36,783 nucleotides of DNA, taken from contig JAUPKJ010000126.1 in the NCBI GenBank assembly GCA_030837505.1, forward strand, positions 1 through 36,783. Direction: 5' to 3'. The position numbers were made by a program, and so were the translations under genes. The notes below the pieces were generated by a model. It made no database searches. It had not been told where the DNA came from and saw nothing but the letters and a program-made list of their open reading frames with translations. Position 1 is the stretch's first letter; each line of letters starts with the position of its first letter. Of the stretch, positions 24,726 through 34,019 are shown piece by piece. Source of the stretch: Actinomycetota bacterium. Lineage in GTDB: Bacteria > Actinomycetota > Actinomycetes > Actinomycetales > Kineosporiaceae.

Positions 24726-25007
24726 ATGCCACGGAGCCTGAAGAAGGGGCCCTTCGTGGACGACCACCTGATCAAAAAGGTGGACGTCCAGAACGAGAAG
24801 GGCACGAAGAACGTCATCAAGACGTGGTCCCGCCGCTCGATGATCGTGCCCGACATGCTCGGTCACACGATCGCGGTGCACGACGGTCGAAAGCACGTCC
24901 CGGTATTCATCACCGAGTCGATGGTCGGCCACAAGCTGGGGGAGTTCGCGCCGACGCGCACCTTCCGCGGCCACGAGAAGGACGACCGCAAGGGCCGTCG
25001 CCGCTGA
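24726..25007 (+). CDS. rpsS: 30S ribosomal protein S19
   Basis: 93 aa, [19 protein letters not shown], with the [18 protein letters not shown] core and the [14 protein letters not shown] tail. S19 lies in the 30S head and contacts S13 and, in the 70S, A-site tRNA. It starts 15 nt after rplB. The gap to rplV holds a small hairpin, GGTCCCG/CGGGACC (25015-25038). Confidence 0.98.
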   Translation: MPRSLKKGPFVDDHLIKKVDVQNEKGTKNVIKTWSRRSMIVPDMLGHTIAVHDGRKHVPVFITESMVGHKLGEFAPTRTFRGHEKDDRKGRRR

Positions 25008-25080
25008 TGCGGCCGGTCCCGACCCATCGGCCGGGACCATCTCCAGATCGAGTGCACCCCGAAGAGAGCAAGGGACAGCG

Positions 25081-25476
25081 ATGGAAGCCAAGGCGCAGGC
25101 ACGGTACGTCCGTGTCACGCCCACCAAGGCCCGCCGCGTCGTGGACCTGATCCGTGGCAAACAGGCAATGCAGGCCGTTGCGGTGCTTCAGTTCGCGCCG
25201 CAGGCGGCCGGTGAGCCGGTTCTGAAGGTCGTGCAGAGCGCGATCGCCAATGCCAGGGACAAGGCCGAGAAGGCGTCGCAGCCGTTCGACGAGCGTTTGC
25301 TCGTCGTGTCTGCCGCCTACGTCGACGAGGGCCCGACCATGAAGCGGATCCGGCCCAGGGCACAGGGCAGGGCGTTTCGGATCAACAAGCGGACCTGCCA
25401 CATCACCGTGGAGGTCGCGCCCCGTGAGACGGCGCGAACCGGGTCTGAGGCCAGCACGAAGGGGAGGACCCGCTAG
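25081..25476 (+). CDS. rplV: 50S ribosomal protein L22
   Basis: 131 aa with ATG at 25081 and AAGGGA upstream. It opens [21 protein letters not shown]; the beta-hairpin tip [19 protein letters not shown] lines the exit tunnel where macrolide-resistance changes map, and it looks unaltered. The C-terminal tail (about 117-131) is a polar extension. The stop TAG shares its last base with the rpsC GTG. Confidence 0.98.
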   Translation: MEAKAQARYVRVTPTKARRVVDLIRGKQAMQAVAVLQFAPQAAGEPVLKVVQSAIANARDKAEKASQPFDERLLVVSAAYVDEGPTMKRIRPRAQGRAFRINKRTCHITVEVAPRETARTGSEASTKGRTR

Positions 25477-26327
25477 TGGGCCAGAAGGTGCACCCGAACG
25501 GGTTCCGACTGGGTATCACCACCGACCACAAGAGCCGGTGGTTCGCTGACAGCACGAAGTCCGGTCAGCGCTACCGGGACTACGTCAAAGAAGATGTCTC
25601 GATCCGCCGTCTGATGTCCAAGGGCCTCGAACGGGCCGGGATCAGCCGGGTGGAGATCGAGCGCACACGTGATCGGGTCCGGGTGGACATCCACACGGCC
25701 CGTCCGGGCATCGTGATCGGCCGCCGCGGCGCCGAGGCGGACCGCATCCGCGGCGAGCTCGAGAAGCTCACCCACAAGCAGGTCCAGCTGAACATCCTCG
25801 AGGTCAAGAACCCCGAGATCGATGCCCAGCTGGTTGCCCAGGGGATCGCGGAGCAGCTCGCCAGCCGTGTCTCCTTCCGCCGGGCCATGCGCAAGGGAAT
25901 GCAGTCCTCCCTGCGCGCCGGTGCCAAGGGGATCCGGGTGCAGTGCTCCGGGCGGCTGGGCGGCGCCGAGATGAGCCGGTCGGAGTTCTACCGCGAGGGC
26001 CGTGTGCCGCTGCACACGCTCCGCGCGAACATCGACTTCGGTTTCTACGAGGCCCGCACGACCTTCGGCCGCATCGGCGTGAAGGTCTGGATCTACAAGG
26101 GCGACATCACCAGCAAGGAGCTCGCCCGCGAGCAGGCCGCAGCGCCGTCGCGTCCCCCCCGCCGGGGAGAGAGCGGTCCGCGCAGGGGCCAGGGCGGCGG
26201 TCGGCGTCGTCAGGAGTCCGCCCCCCAGAGGTCCTCGGCCTCGGAGCAACCGGCGGCCGCTGCCGCGGCCCCCGCTGCCGAGAAGCCTGCGGCCGGTGGC
26301 GAGCAGCGCACCGGAACGGAGGCCTGA
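25476..26327 (+). CDS. rpsC: 30S ribosomal protein S3
   Basis: 283 aa from GTG at 25476, overlapping rplV by one base. The N-terminal type II KH domain carries [15 protein letters not shown], and the C-terminal domain [20 protein letters not shown]; both contribute to the mRNA entry helicase. After about residue 215 there is a 65-70-residue low-complexity tail rich in Arg, Gly, Gln, Ala and Pro, longer than in E. coli S3 but usual in actinobacteria. Confidence 0.98.
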   Translation: MGQKVHPNGFRLGITTDHKSRWFADSTKSGQRYRDYVKEDVSIRRLMSKGLERAGISRVEIERTRDRVRVDIHTARPGIVIGRRGAEADRIRGELEKLTHKQVQLNILEVKNPEIDAQLVAQGIAEQLASRVSFRRAMRKGMQSSLRAGAKGIRVQCSGRLGGAEMSRSEFYREGRVPLHTLRANIDFGFYEARTTFGRIGVKVWIYKGDITSKELAREQAAAPSRPPRRGESGPRRGQGGGRRRQESAPQRSSASEQPAAAAAAPAAEKPAAGGEQRTGTEA

Positions 26328-26330
26328 GCC

Positions 26331-26750
26331 ATGCTCATCCCCCGTCGGGTGAAGCACCGCAAGCAGCATCACCCGGATCGCTCGGGTGCCGCCAAGGGCG
26401 GTACCACGGTGACCTTCGGTGAATGGGGCATCCAGGCGCTGGAGCCCGCGTACGTGACGAACAGGCAGATCGAGTCCGCTCGTATCGCCATCACGCGGCA
26501 CATCCGCCGTGGTGGCAAGGTGTGGATCAACATCTACCCCGACCGTCCTCTGACCAAGAAGCCCGCCGAGACCCGGATGGGGTCCGGTAAGGGCTCCCCC
26601 GAGTGGTGGATCGCGAACGTGAAGCCGGGACGAGTCATGTTCGAACTGTCGTTCCCCAACGAGAAGGTGGCCAAGGATGCGCTGACCCGCGCCATCCACA
26701 AGCTGCCGATGAAGTGCCGGATCGTCCGGCGCGAGGGCGGTGAGTCGTGA
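26331..26750 (+). CDS. rplP: 50S ribosomal protein L16
   Basis: 139 aa, [20 protein letters not shown]16 contacts the tRNA elbow and the A site, and is the target region for orthosomycin resistance. The core ([41 protein letters not shown]) is complete. It starts 3 nt after rpsC, and its TGA overlaps the rpmC start (GTGATG). Confidence 0.98.
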   Translation: MLIPRRVKHRKQHHPDRSGAAKGGTTVTFGEWGIQALEPAYVTNRQIESARIAITRHIRRGGKVWINIYPDRPLTKKPAETRMGSGKGSPEWWIANVKPGRVMFELSFPNEKVAKDALTRAIHKLPMKCRIVRREGGES

Positions 26751-26983
26751 TGGCGGTCGGATCCAAGGATCTGGCACCGGCCAACCTGCGCTCCTTCGAC
26801 GACGAACGCCTGAACGAGGAGCTCCGCAAGGCCAAGGAGGAGCTCTTCAACCTGCGTTTCCAGTCGGCGACCGGGCAGCTGGAGAGCCATGGCCGGCTGC
26901 GTGCGGTCCGGCGTGACATCGCCAGGATCTACACGATCATGCGCGAGCGCGAGCTCGGCATCACGGCCGGGCCGGAGGCATGA
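26750..26983 (+). CDS. rpmC: 50S ribosomal protein L29
   Basis: 77 aa from ATG at 26750, or 78 aa from the adjacent GTG at 26747; both overlap the rplP stop. The two-helix protein shows [23 protein letters not shown] and [20 protein letters not shown], the family signature. It binds next to L23 at the tunnel exit. GGTGAG just upstream serves as ribosome binding site. Confidence 0.97.
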   Translation: MAVGSKDLAPANLRSFDDERLNEELRKAKEELFNLRFQSATGQLESHGRLRAVRRDIARIYTIMRERELGITAGPEA

Positions 26984-26987
26984 CCAG

Positions 26988-27305
26988 ATGAGCGAGAAGG
27001 TAGCTGTGAGCAGCACCCCAGGGTCCGAGGACCAGAAGAACACCTCCGAGCAAGCTCGTGGATACCGGAAGATCCGCCGGGGTTACGTCGTCAGTGACAA
27101 GATGGACAAGACCGTGGTGGTGGAGGTCGAGGACCGAGCCAAGCACCCCCTCTACGGCAAGGTCATCCGTCGCACCAAGAAGGTCAAGGCGCACGACGAG
27201 AACAACGAAGCCGGTGTCGGCGATCTGGTGCAGATCATGGAGACCCGGCCCCTCTCCGCAACGAAGCGGTGGCGGGTTCTGGAAATCATGGAGAAGGCCA
27301 AGTAA
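26988..27305 (+). CDS. rpsQ: 30S ribosomal protein S17
   Basis: 105 aa starting at ATG 26988, 4 nt after rpmC. The first 25 residues are a polar extension. The OB-fold core shows [20 protein letters not shown] and [19 protein letters not shown], with [18 protein letters not shown]17 is a primary 16S-binding protein. A 126-nt gap with a strong AGGAGGAG follows before rplN, and is the main break between the S10-type and spc-type blocks. Confidence 0.98.
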   Translation: MSEKVAVSSTPGSEDQKNTSEQARGYRKIRRGYVVSDKMDKTVVVEVEDRAKHPLYGKVIRRTKKVKAHDENNEAGVGDLVQIMETRPLSATKRWRVLEIMEKAK

Positions 27306-27411
27306 CCGGCGACCACTGCGGTCGCGCAGGGGCGTTCCGCGCCCCCGAACGACCCATCTGTCCTGGCCGTCCGGCCACCCTGTTCCGCAAGGCTCCAGGA
27401 GGAGAACCAGC

Positions 27412-27435
27412 GTGACGAACGGAGTACTGAAGTGA
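27412..27435 (+). CDS. Possible 7-codon leader ORF before rplN
   Basis: GTG ACG AAC GGA GTA CTG AAG TGA encodes MTNGVLK. The strongest Shine-Dalgarno in the gap (AGGAGGAG, about 27397-27404) is placed for this GTG. Its TGA overlaps the rplN GTG by 3 of 4 bases (GTGA). rplN also has its own GGAG at 27421-27424. It may be a coupling peptide or a fortuitous frame. Confidence 0.25.
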   Translation: MTNGVLK

Positions 27436-27800
27436 TCCAGCAGGAGTCGCGGCTGCGCGTCGCCGACAACACGGGTGCCAAAGAAATCCTGTGCATCCGG
27501 GTGCTCGGCGGGTCGGGTCGTCGCTACGCCGGTATCGGCGACATCATCGTGGCGACCGTCAAGGACGCGATCCCCGGTGGCAACGTGAAAAAGGGCGACG
27601 TGGTCAAGGCCGTCGTGGTCCGCACCGTCAAGGAGCGCCGTCGTCCGGACGGGTCCTACATCCGGTTCGACGAGAACGCCGCCGTGATCCTCAAGAGCGA
27701 CGGCGATCCTCGGGGAACCCGCATCTTCGGCCCTGTCGGTCGGGAGCTGCGCGAGAAGAAGTTTATGAAGATCATCTCGCTGGCCCCGGAGGTGCTCTGA
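27432..27800 (+). CDS. rplN: 50S ribosomal protein L14
   Basis: 122 aa, [19 protein letters not shown], complete to [11 protein letters not shown]14 forms bridge B8 with 16S rRNA and is where RsfS silencing factor binds. The start is GTG at 27432, with GGAG 7 nt upstream. It is the first gene of the spc-like block, followed by rplX after 1 nt. Confidence 0.98.
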   Translation: MIQQESRLRVADNTGAKEILCIRVLGGSGRRYAGIGDIIVATVKDAIPGGNVKKGDVVKAVVVRTVKERRRPDGSYIRFDENAAVILKSDGDPRGTRIFGPVGRELREKKFMKIISLAPEVL

Positions 27801-27801
27801 G

Positions 27802-28155
27802 ATGGCGAAGATCCGTATCAAGAAGGGCGACACCGTCCAGGTGATCGCTGGTTCCTCGGACGACCGGGGCAGGACCGGCAAGGTGGTCTCCGTCGATCGG
27901 GATCGCAATCGCGTCCTGGTCGAGGGCATCAACCGGATCAAGAAGCACACGAAGACCGGAACCAGCGGTCGCGGTGCGAAGACCGGCGGGATCATCACCC
28001 AGGAAGCCCCGATCCACATCAGCAACGTGATGTTGGTGGACCCGGAGACCAAGAAGCCGACCCGGGTGGGAATCCGGGTGGAGACCGTGGAGCGGGACGG
28101 TGTCATCAAACGGACACGCGTTCGCGTCGCCAAGCGTTCGGGTAAGGACATCTGA
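27802..28155 (+). CDS. rplX: 50S ribosomal protein L24
   Basis: 117 aa with the KOW motif near the N-terminus ([20 protein letters not shown]) and the [10 protein letters not shown] segment. L24 is an assembly initiator at the 5' end of 23S rRNA. The ATG follows the rplN stop by one base; GGAGGTG in the end of rplN serves as ribosome binding site. rplE follows by 1 nt. Confidence 0.98.
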   Translation: MAKIRIKKGDTVQVIAGSSDDRGRTGKVVSVDRDRNRVLVEGINRIKKHTKTGTSGRGAKTGGIITQEAPIHISNVMLVDPETKKPTRVGIRVETVERDGVIKRTRVRVAKRSGKDI

Positions 28156-28156
28156 C

Positions 28157-28735
28157 ATGACCACCACCGTCGAGCAGACGGCCGAGAACGTGCCGCCTCG
28201 CCTGAAGCTGCGTTACCGCGGCGAGATCGCTGTCGCGATGCGCGAGCAGTTCGGGTACGCCAACGTGATGCAGGTTCCGCGCCTGGTCAAGGTCGTCGTC
28301 AACATGGGGGTCGGGGAAGCAGCCCGGGACTCCAAACTGATCGAGGGCGCCCTCCGCGACCTCGCGTCCATCACGGGCCAGAAACCTCAGGTGACCAAGG
28401 CCCGCAAATCGATCGCCCAGTTCAAGCTCCGCGAGGGCATGCCCATCGGCGCGCACGTCACCCTGCGCGGCGACCGGATGTGGGAGTTCCTCGATCGCCT
28501 GCTGAGCCTTGCGCTGCCCCGGATCCGCGACTTCCGGGGGCTTTCGCCCAAGCAGTTCGACGGGCGGGGCAACTACACGTTCGGGTTGACCGAGCAGTCG
28601 ATGTTCCACGAGATCGATCAGGACCGCATCGACCGGGTCCGCGGCATGGACATCACGGTGGTCACCACGGCCCCGACAGACGACGAGGGCCGGGCCCTAC
28701 TGCGCCAGCTCGGCTTCCCCTTCAAGGAGAACTGA
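28157..28735 (+). CDS. rplE: 50S ribosomal protein L5
   Basis: 192 aa from ATG 28157; the open frame reaches further upstream, into rplX, but without family support. The motif [15 protein letters not shown] and the region [21 protein letters not shown] are diagnostic. L5 binds 5S rRNA and forms bridge B1b with S13, which is encoded at 35705. It ends KEN-TGA directly before the rpsN GTG. Confidence 0.98.
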   Translation: MTTTVEQTAENVPPRLKLRYRGEIAVAMREQFGYANVMQVPRLVKVVVNMGVGEAARDSKLIEGALRDLASITGQKPQVTKARKSIAQFKLREGMPIGAHVTLRGDRMWEFLDRLLSLALPRIRDFRGLSPKQFDGRGNYTFGLTEQSMFHEIDQDRIDRVRGMDITVVTTAPTDDEGRALLRQLGFPFKEN

Positions 28736-28736
28736 C

Positions 28737-28922
28737 GTGGCGAAGACAGCGCTGGTAAACAAAGCGAACAGGAAGCCCAAGTTCGCCGTCCGCTCCTACA
28801 CCCGGTGCCAGAGGTGCGGACGTCCGCACTCCGTGTACCGCAAGTTCGGCCTGTGCAGGATCTGCCTGCGCGAGATGGTGCACCGGGGCGAGCTGCCCGG
28901 CCTGACCAAGAGCAGTTGGTGA
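28737..28922 (+). CDS. rpsN: 30S ribosomal protein S14, zinc-binding type
   Basis: 61 aa from GTG 28737, one base after rplE, with AAGGAGA upstream. Two CxxC pairs (Cys24/Cys27 and Cys40/Cys43 in [23 protein letters not shown]) form the zinc ribbon, so this is the C+ paralogue. Many actinobacteria keep a zinc-free S14 elsewhere for zinc starvation, under Zur. The end SSW is typical. Confidence 0.98.
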   Translation: MAKTALVNKANRKPKFAVRSYTRCQRCGRPHSVYRKFGLCRICLREMVHRGELPGLTKSSW

Positions 28923-28932
28923 CGAGGCGATC

Positions 28933-29181
28933 ATGGCAACTCTCGAAATGGTCCCTCTGCGTTCATCCCTGCCCACGGGATTGCTGACGCTGAGGAACGC
29001 GACCCCTGCGATGAATCCCGCCGGGCGCTTGGAACTGTTGCTGGACGACGCCCAGAGCGCGTTCCCGCAGGAGGCAACCGCCTCCGAGACCGGCACTACG
29101 CCGAAGGTCCCGGCGTCCGTGGAGTCCTGCTCCGCGGTCGAAGGCGAAACCACGGCGAGGAAGGGCGGTGAAGCCCGATGA
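28933..29181 (+). CDS. Unrecognised 82-aa small protein between rpsN and rpsH
   Basis: An open frame that fills the unusually wide rpsN-rpsH gap. Its ATG is 10 nt after the rpsN stop, with GAGG about 7 nt upstream. Its TGA overlaps the rpsH ATG by 4 nt (ATGA), like real neighbours in this cluster. The N-terminal half is moderately hydrophobic ([23 protein letters not shown]); the C-terminal half is Thr/Ser/Glu/Ala-rich and polar. There is no signal peptide, membrane helix or motif I recognise. About four in five codons end in G or C by my count, less biased than the flanking ribosomal genes. It may be a real lineage-specific protein or an open spacer. Confidence 0.35.
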   Translation: MATLEMVPLRSSLPTGLLTLRNATPAMNPAGRLELLLDDAQSAFPQEATASETGTTPKVPASVESCSAVEGETTARKGGEAR

Positions 29182-29576
29182 CGATGACTGACCCTATTGC
29201 AGACATGCTCACGCGTCTGCGCAACGCCAACTCCGCATACCACGACATCGTGGCGATGCCTTACAGCAAGCTCAAGGCTCACATCGCGGAGATCCTCCAG
29301 CAGGAGGGCTACATCGCCTCCTGGGAGGTGGCCGATGCCGAGGTGGGCAAGACCCTGACGATCAACCTGAAGTTCGGTCCGAACAGGGAACGGTCGATTG
29401 CCGGCCTGCGCCGTGTGAGCAAGCCGGGTCTGCGGGTGTACGCGAAGTCGACCAACCTGCCCCGGGTCCTCGGCGGCTTGGGCGTCGCGATTCTCTCGAC
29501 GTCCTCGGGGCTGCTGACCGACCGTCAGGCGAACAAGAAAGGCGTGGGTGGGGAAGTCCTCGCCTACGTCTGGTGA
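29178..29576 (+). CDS. rpsH: 30S ribosomal protein S8
   Basis: 132 aa, [23 protein letters not shown], as in Streptomyces; a second ATG lies two codons in. The C-terminal signature [18 protein letters not shown] binds 16S helix 21. In E. coli S8 represses the spc operon through an rRNA-like site in the mRNA. No such site could be assigned here. rplF starts 18 nt downstream. Confidence 0.98.
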   Translation: MTMTDPIADMLTRLRNANSAYHDIVAMPYSKLKAHIAEILQQEGYIASWEVADAEVGKTLTINLKFGPNRERSIAGLRRVSKPGLRVYAKSTNLPRVLGGLGVAILSTSSGLLTDRQANKKGVGGEVLAYVW

Positions 29577-29594
29577 GGCGAGGGGAGTCCAGGC

Positions 29595-30134
29595 ATGTCC
29601 CGTATCGGTAGATTGCCCATCCCGGTGCCCGCCGGCGTCGACGTGAAGATCGAGGGCAGCGAGGTCACGGTCAAGGGCCCCAAGGGAACCCTGCAGCACG
29701 TGGTCCCCGAGGCCATCGAGGTCTCCCGCGCGGAGACCGATCTCGTGGTCACCCGCAGGAACGACGAACGCCAGTCCCGCGCTCTGCACGGGCTCAATCG
29801 CACGCTCATCGCGAACATGGTCACCGGCGTCACCGAGGGCTTCAGCAAACAGCTGGAGATCAAGGGGACCGGTTACCGCGTCGTGGCCAAGGGATCGAAC
29901 CTTGAGTTCGCCCTCGGATTCAGCCACCCGATCGTGATCAGTCCGCCCGAGGGAGTGACCTTCTCGGTCCAGACCACGACCCGTTTCACGGTGGTGGGGA
30001 TCGACAAACAGAAGGTCGGCGAGGTCGCCGCTAACCTGCGCAAGCTGCGCAAGCCCGATCCCTACCGCGGGAAGGGCGTGAGCTACGCCGGGGAGCAGAT
30101 CCGGCGTAAGGCCGGGAAGGCTGGTAAGAAGTAA
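29595..30134 (+). CDS. rplF: 50S ribosomal protein L6
   Basis: 179 aa, [19 protein letters not shown]. The two repeated domains are visible, with [18 protein letters not shown] starting the second, and [19 protein letters not shown] near the C-terminus. L6 lies near the factor-binding site. The stop TAATG overlaps the start of rplR by one base. Confidence 0.98.
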   Translation: MSRIGRLPIPVPAGVDVKIEGSEVTVKGPKGTLQHVVPEAIEVSRAETDLVVTRRNDERQSRALHGLNRTLIANMVTGVTEGFSKQLEIKGTGYRVVAKGSNLEFALGFSHPIVISPPEGVTFSVQTTTRFTVVGIDKQKVGEVAANLRKLRKPDPYRGKGVSYAGEQIRRKAGKAGKK

Positions 30135-30523
30135 TGGCGATCGGTGTGAAGCGCAGTGGGGGCGGCGCCGGCAAGGGCAGCGATTCTGCCCGTCGTCGGC
30201 GGCACCTGCGGGTGCGCAAAAAGGTTCAGGGCACCGCCGAGAGGCCGCGGCTGGTTGTCAGCCGTTCCACCCGGCACATGGTGGCCCAGGTGGTGGACGA
30301 TGGCGTGGGTCGTACCCTGGCCTCCGTCTCCACCATGGAAGCAGACTTGCGCGCCCTCGAGGGCGACAAGACTGCCAAGGCCAAGAAAGTCGGTGTGATC
30401 CTCGCCGAGCGCGCTCGGGCCGCCGGCATCGAGGCGGTCGTCTTCGACCGCGGCGGTAACCGTTACCACGGCCGGGTCGCGGCCGTGGCGGACGGTGCCC
30501 GCGAGGGTGGTCTGCTGCTGTGA
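30134..30523 (+). CDS. rplR: 50S ribosomal protein L18
   Basis: 129 aa with an Arg/Lys-rich N-terminus ([20 protein letters not shown]), the segment that binds 5S rRNA, and the core [14 protein letters not shown] and [21 protein letters not shown]. With L5 it ties 5S rRNA into the central protuberance. It overlaps rplF by one base, and rpsE follows after 52 nt. Confidence 0.98.
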   Translation: MAIGVKRSGGGAGKGSDSARRRRHLRVRKKVQGTAERPRLVVSRSTRHMVAQVVDDGVGRTLASVSTMEADLRALEGDKTAKAKKVGVILAERARAAGIEAVVFDRGGNRYHGRVAAVADGAREGGLLL

Positions 30524-30575
30524 CCACTCCGAGTGTGACGACGCCCAACGAGCAGATCGAGAGAAGGAACGTCTG

Positions 30576-31202
30576 ATGGCTGGACCCCAGCGCCGCTCAG
30601 GTTCCGGCGGCGGCGGCGGCGAGAACTCCGGACGTCGTGACCGCCGGGACCGCGACAACCGCCGCGACCGCGACGGCGGGGCCGACAAGACCGCGTTCGT
30701 CGAGCGCGTCGTGGCCATCAACCGTGTTGCCAAGGTCGTCAAGGGCGGTCGTCGTTTCAGCTTCACCGCGCTGGTCGTGGTGGGCGACGGAGACGGCACC
30801 GTCGGCATCGGCTACGGCAAGGCCAAGGAGGTGCCCGCGGCCATCGCCAAGGGCGTCGAAGAGGCCAAGAAGCACTTCTTCAAGGTGCCCCGCATCCAGG
30901 GCACGATCCCTCACCCGATCCAGGGAGAGGCCGCGGCCGGCGTCGTCATGCTGCGTCCGGCTTCCCCGGGTACCGGGGTCATCGCCGGTGGCCCGGTGCG
31001 CGCCGTCCTGGAGTGCGCCGGAATCCACGACGTGCTGAGCAAGTCGCTCGGCTCGGACAACGCGATCAATGTCGTGCACGCGACGGCTGCGGCCCTGCGG
31101 GGCCTGGAGCGGCCCGAGTCGGTCGCCGCCCGCCGGGGCCTGCCCCTGGAGGATGTCGCGCCTGCGGCACTGCTGAGGGCGCGGGCGGGGGTGACCTCCT
31201 GA
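30576..31202 (+). CDS. rpsE: 30S ribosomal protein S5
   Basis: 208 aa from ATG 30576 with AAGGAA upstream. Residues 6-36 are a Gly/Arg/Asp-rich low-complexity extension. The RNA-binding domain follows ([22 protein letters not shown]), including the spectinomycin-contacting loop with wild-type KGG, then the second domain ([20 protein letters not shown]). S5 affects fidelity. The TGA shares its A with the rpmD ATG. Confidence 0.98.
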   Translation: MAGPQRRSGSGGGGGENSGRRDRRDRDNRRDRDGGADKTAFVERVVAINRVAKVVKGGRRFSFTALVVVGDGDGTVGIGYGKAKEVPAAIAKGVEEAKKHFFKVPRIQGTIPHPIQGEAAAGVVMLRPASPGTGVIAGGPVRAVLECAGIHDVLSKSLGSDNAINVVHATAAALRGLERPESVAARRGLPLEDVAPAALLRARAGVTS

Positions 31203-31384
31203 TGGCGCAGCTGAAGATCGTTCAGATCAAGTCCCGGATCGGGACCTTGAACAATCACCGGGAGACCCTGCGTTCCCTGGGTCTGAAGAAGATCGGGGAC
31301 ACAGTCGTGAAGGAGGACCGTCCCGAGATCCGCGGGATGGTCAAGATGGTGCGACACCTGGTCACCGTCGAGGAGGTGGAGTGA
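31202..31384 (+). CDS. rpmD: 50S ribosomal protein L30
   Basis: 60 aa, [21 protein letters not shown], the normal bacterial length, with the conserved [19 protein letters not shown] segment. The ATG overlaps the rpsE stop by one base, and rplO begins one base after its TGA. L30 binds 23S rRNA near 5S. Confidence 0.97.
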   Translation: MAQLKIVQIKSRIGTLNNHRETLRSLGLKKIGDTVVKEDRPEIRGMVKMVRHLVTVEEVE

Positions 31385-31385
31385 G

Positions 31386-31859
31386 ATGTCGAGCGGTACA
31401 GGCGCGGGGCGCGAGGTCCCGCTGAAGGTTCACCACCTGCGTCCTGCCCCCGGCGCCAAGAAGGCGAAGATCCGGGTCGGACGCGGTGAGGCCGGCAGCA
31501 AGGGCAAGACCGCCGGCCGGGGTACGAAGGGCACCAAGGCCCGGTACTCCGTCTCCGCCGCCTTCGAAGGTGGCCAGACCCCGATCCACATGCGGCTGCC
31601 GAAGCTGCGGGGTTTCACGAACCGTTTTCGGGTCGAGTACCAGGTCGTGAACCTGGACAGGCTGCAGGAACTCTTCCCGGAGGGCGGTGAGGTCACGGTG
31701 GTCGATCTCGTCGCTCGCGGTGCCGTGCGTTCGGGCTCCCCTGTCAAGGTGCTCGGAACCGGCGAGGTCACAGCGGCCTTGCAGGTCACGGTCAACGCGT
31801 TCTCCGCGTCCGCTCGCGACAAGATCGTCGCGGCCGGGGGCACCGCCACCACACTCTGA
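31386..31859 (+). CDS. rplO: 50S ribosomal protein L15
   Basis: 157 aa. The long N-terminal extension ([21 protein letters not shown], then [17 protein letters not shown]) threads into 23S rRNA, and the globular C-terminal domain carries [19 protein letters not shown]. It is the last gene of the tight spc block; a 10-bp hairpin begins 10 nt after the stop, and secY starts 210 nt downstream. Confidence 0.98.
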   Translation: MSSGTGAGREVPLKVHHLRPAPGAKKAKIRVGRGEAGSKGKTAGRGTKGTKARYSVSAAFEGGQTPIHMRLPKLRGFTNRFRVEYQVVNLDRLQELFPEGGEVTVVDLVARGAVRSGSPVKVLGTGEVTAALQVTVNAFSASARDKIVAAGGTATTL

Positions 31860-31868
31860 CGTCGGCGT

Positions 31869-31892
31869 GGCCCGGTCCCCGCGGACCGGGCC
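31869..31892 (+). terminator. Hairpin after rplO
   Basis: GGCCCGGTCC (31869-31878) pairs perfectly with GGACCGGGCC (31883-31892) around CCGC. There is no T-tract. It may terminate part of the ribosomal mRNA before secY. Confidence 0.5.
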
Positions 31893-31949
31893 CGCGACCG
31901 ACGGCCGCTGCGGCGGCGCCCGAGCGGAGCGGTTATCCCTGAGTGGGCA

Positions 31950-31979
31950 CGCCGAATTTCGGCGTCGGGGTGTTATCGT
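31950..31979 (+). promoter_or_regulatory. Palindrome and -10-like box upstream of secY
   Basis: CGCCGAA-T-TTCGGCG (31950-31964) is a 7+7 palindrome. TATCGT (31974-31979), preceded by TG at 31971, fits TANNNT. No -35 is evident at the usual distance, because the palindrome occupies that place. It could be an activator or repressor site for a secY-adk-map promoter. Confidence 0.3.
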
Positions 31980-32069
31980 CACCGGACCGGGCAAGCCTGG
32001 CGGTCCGCCGCACGGGCCGCCCCGAAGAGACGACGAGCCGCCCGATGAAGGCGGCGCGCAGGAGGATCC

Positions 32070-33371
32070 GTGCTCACCGCGTTCGCCCGGGCATTCCGCA
32101 CACCGGACCTGCGGAAGAAACTGCTCTTCAGCATTTTGATCATGGCCCTGTTCCGGCTGGGCTCCTTCATCCCGACCCCCGGCGTCAGCTACCCCGCCGT
32201 TCGTGAATGCGTGGGGAACAACGACGCCAACGCCGGTCTGGGTCTCATCAACCTCTTCAGCGGCGGGGCGCTGCTGCAGCTCTCCGTGTTCGCCCTGGGG
32301 ATCATGCCCTACATCACGGCGAGCATCATCGTGCAGCTGCTGACCGTGGTCATCCCCCGCTTCGAGTTGTTGAAGCAGGAGGGGCAGAGCGGGACCGCCA
32401 AGCTCACCCAGTACACGCGGTACCTGACCATCGGGTTGGCCGTTCTGCAGTCCACGACTCTCGTGGCGATCGCGCGCAACCCCGGCGGGCTCTTCCAGAG
32501 CTGCCAGGCGGACCTCGTGCCCAGCGACAGCTACGTGACGATCATCATCATGGTGATCACGCTGACCGCGGGCACCGGCATGGTCATGTGGCTCGGTGAG
32601 CTCGTGACCGAACGCGGTATCGGCAACGGGATGTCGCTGCTCATCTTCACCTCCATCGCTGCGGGCTTCCCCGGCAGCATGTGGTCGATCAAGCAGCAGA
32701 ACAGCTGGGACACGATGCTCATCGTGATCGCGATCGGTGTCTGCATCATGGGAATGGTCATCTTCGTCGAGCAGAGCCAGCGGCGGATCCCCGTGCAGTA
32801 CGCCAAGCGGATGATCGGTCGGAAGATGTTCGGCGGCAGCAGCACCTACATCCCGATCAAGGTCAACATGGCGGGCGTCATCCCGGTCATCTTCGCCTCG
32901 TCGCTGCTGTACCTGCCGGCGCTGATCACTCAGTTCCAGCGGAACAGCACGGCCGAGTGGGTGCGCTGGATCAACATGTACCTGGTCCGCGGCGACCACC
33001 CGATCTACATGCTCTGCTACTTCCTGCTCATCATTTTCTTCACGTACTTCTACGTCTCCATCACGTTCAATCCCGACGAGGTGGCCGACAACATGAAGAA
33101 GTACGGCGGATTCATCCCCGGGATCCGTGCGGGCCGTCCGACCGCGGACTACCTGAACTACGTGCTGTCCCGGATCACGCTGCCCGGCTCTCTGTACCTG
33201 GGCGTCGTCTCCATGATCCCTCTGGTCGCCCTGGCCCTCCTGCATGCCAACACCGCCAACTTCCCGTTCGGGGGGACCTCGATCCTCATCGTGGTCGGTG
33301 TCGGTCTTGAGACCGTCAAACAAATCGAGTCCCAGTTGCAGCAGCGGCACTACGAAGGGTTCCTGCGATGA
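32070..33371 (+). CDS. secY: Preprotein translocase subunit SecY
   Basis: 433 aa from GTG 32070 with AGGAGG. It is a polytopic protein with about ten membrane helices and forms the Sec channel together with SecE (3187). TM1 (LLFSILIMALFRLGSFIPTP), the plug region after it, and the signature LSVFALGIMPYITASIIVQL are present. The last cytosolic part (GVGLETVKQIESQLQQRHYE) binds SecA and ribosomes. Its TGA overlaps the adk ATG by 4 nt. Confidence 0.99.
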   Translation: MLTAFARAFRTPDLRKKLLFSILIMALFRLGSFIPTPGVSYPAVRECVGNNDANAGLGLINLFSGGALLQLSVFALGIMPYITASIIVQLLTVVIPRFELLKQEGQSGTAKLTQYTRYLTIGLAVLQSTTLVAIARNPGGLFQSCQADLVPSDSYVTIIIMVITLTAGTGMVMWLGELVTERGIGNGMSLLIFTSIAAGFPGSMWSIKQQNSWDTMLIVIAIGVCIMGMVIFVEQSQRRIPVQYAKRMIGRKMFGGSSTYIPIKVNMAGVIPVIFASSLLYLPALITQFQRNSTAEWVRWINMYLVRGDHPIYMLCYFLLIIFFTYFYVSITFNPDEVADNMKKYGGFIPGIRAGRPTADYLNYVLSRITLPGSLYLGVVSMIPLVALALLHANTANFPFGGTSILIVVGVGLETVKQIESQLQQRHYEGFLR

Positions 33372-33940
33372 GATCGGTTCTGTTGGGTCCTCCCGGCGCC
33401 GGCAAGGGCACACAGGCGGTCCGTCTGGCACAGCGTTTGGACGTCCCCGCCATCTCCACCGGTGACATCTTCCGCGCCAACATCGCCGGGGACACGCCCC
33501 TCGGGCGCACGGCGCGCAGCTACACCGACGTCGGCAAACTCGTCCCCGACGAGGTCACCAACGACATGGTGCGCTCCCGTCTGGCCGAGCCCGACGTCGC
33601 GAAGGGCTTCCTCCTCGACGGCTACCCGCGCAACACCGCGCAGGCCTGCGAGCTGGAGAAGATGCTCGAAGCCCTCGGGACCAAACTGGACGTCGTCGTC
33701 GAGATCACTGCGGACACCGACGAGGTGGTCGCGCGGCTGCTCGGCCGCGCGAAGATCGAAGGTCGGGTGGACGACACCGAAGAGGTCATCCGTCACCGCC
33801 TGGAGGTGTACGCGCGCAGCACTGCTCCGCTCACGGACTTCTACGCCGAACGCGGACAGCTCGTGCGGGTCGACGGCATGGGCACGGTCGACGACGTGGC
33901 CGAGCGTCTCGCGGCAGCACTGCCGACCCCCGGGGTCTGA
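33368..33940 (+). CDS. adk: Adenylate kinase
   Basis: 190 aa. It catalyses ATP + AMP = 2 ADP. The P-loop GPPGAGKGTQ is at 7-16, the AMP-binding region STGDIFRANIAG follows, and LLDGYPRNTAQA precedes the lid. The lid is the short form without zinc cysteines (LLGRAKIEGRVDDTEEVI), normal for actinobacteria. It overlaps secY by 4 nt; secY-adk-map is a common cluster. Confidence 0.98.
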   Translation: MRSVLLGPPGAGKGTQAVRLAQRLDVPAISTGDIFRANIAGDTPLGRTARSYTDVGKLVPDEVTNDMVRSRLAEPDVAKGFLLDGYPRNTAQACELEKMLEALGTKLDVVVEITADTDEVVARLLGRAKIEGRVDDTEEVIRHRLEVYARSTAPLTDFYAERGQLVRVDGMGTVDDVAERLAAALPTPGV

Positions 33941-33950
33941 GCGTGACGGC

Positions 33951-33981
33951 ACTGCTGAGCACGGCGGAACTGCTGAGCACG
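33951..33981. repeat. 18-nt tandem duplication between adk and map
   Basis: ACTGCTGAGCACG occurs at 33951-33963 and 33969-33981, in the 79-nt gap between adk and map. GACGGCAC occurs beside both copies. It is a small slippage-type repeat. Confidence 0.6.
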
Positions 33982-34019
33982 ACGGCACGGTGCAGCTGGT
34001 CAGGGGAGTTCGACCGGTG

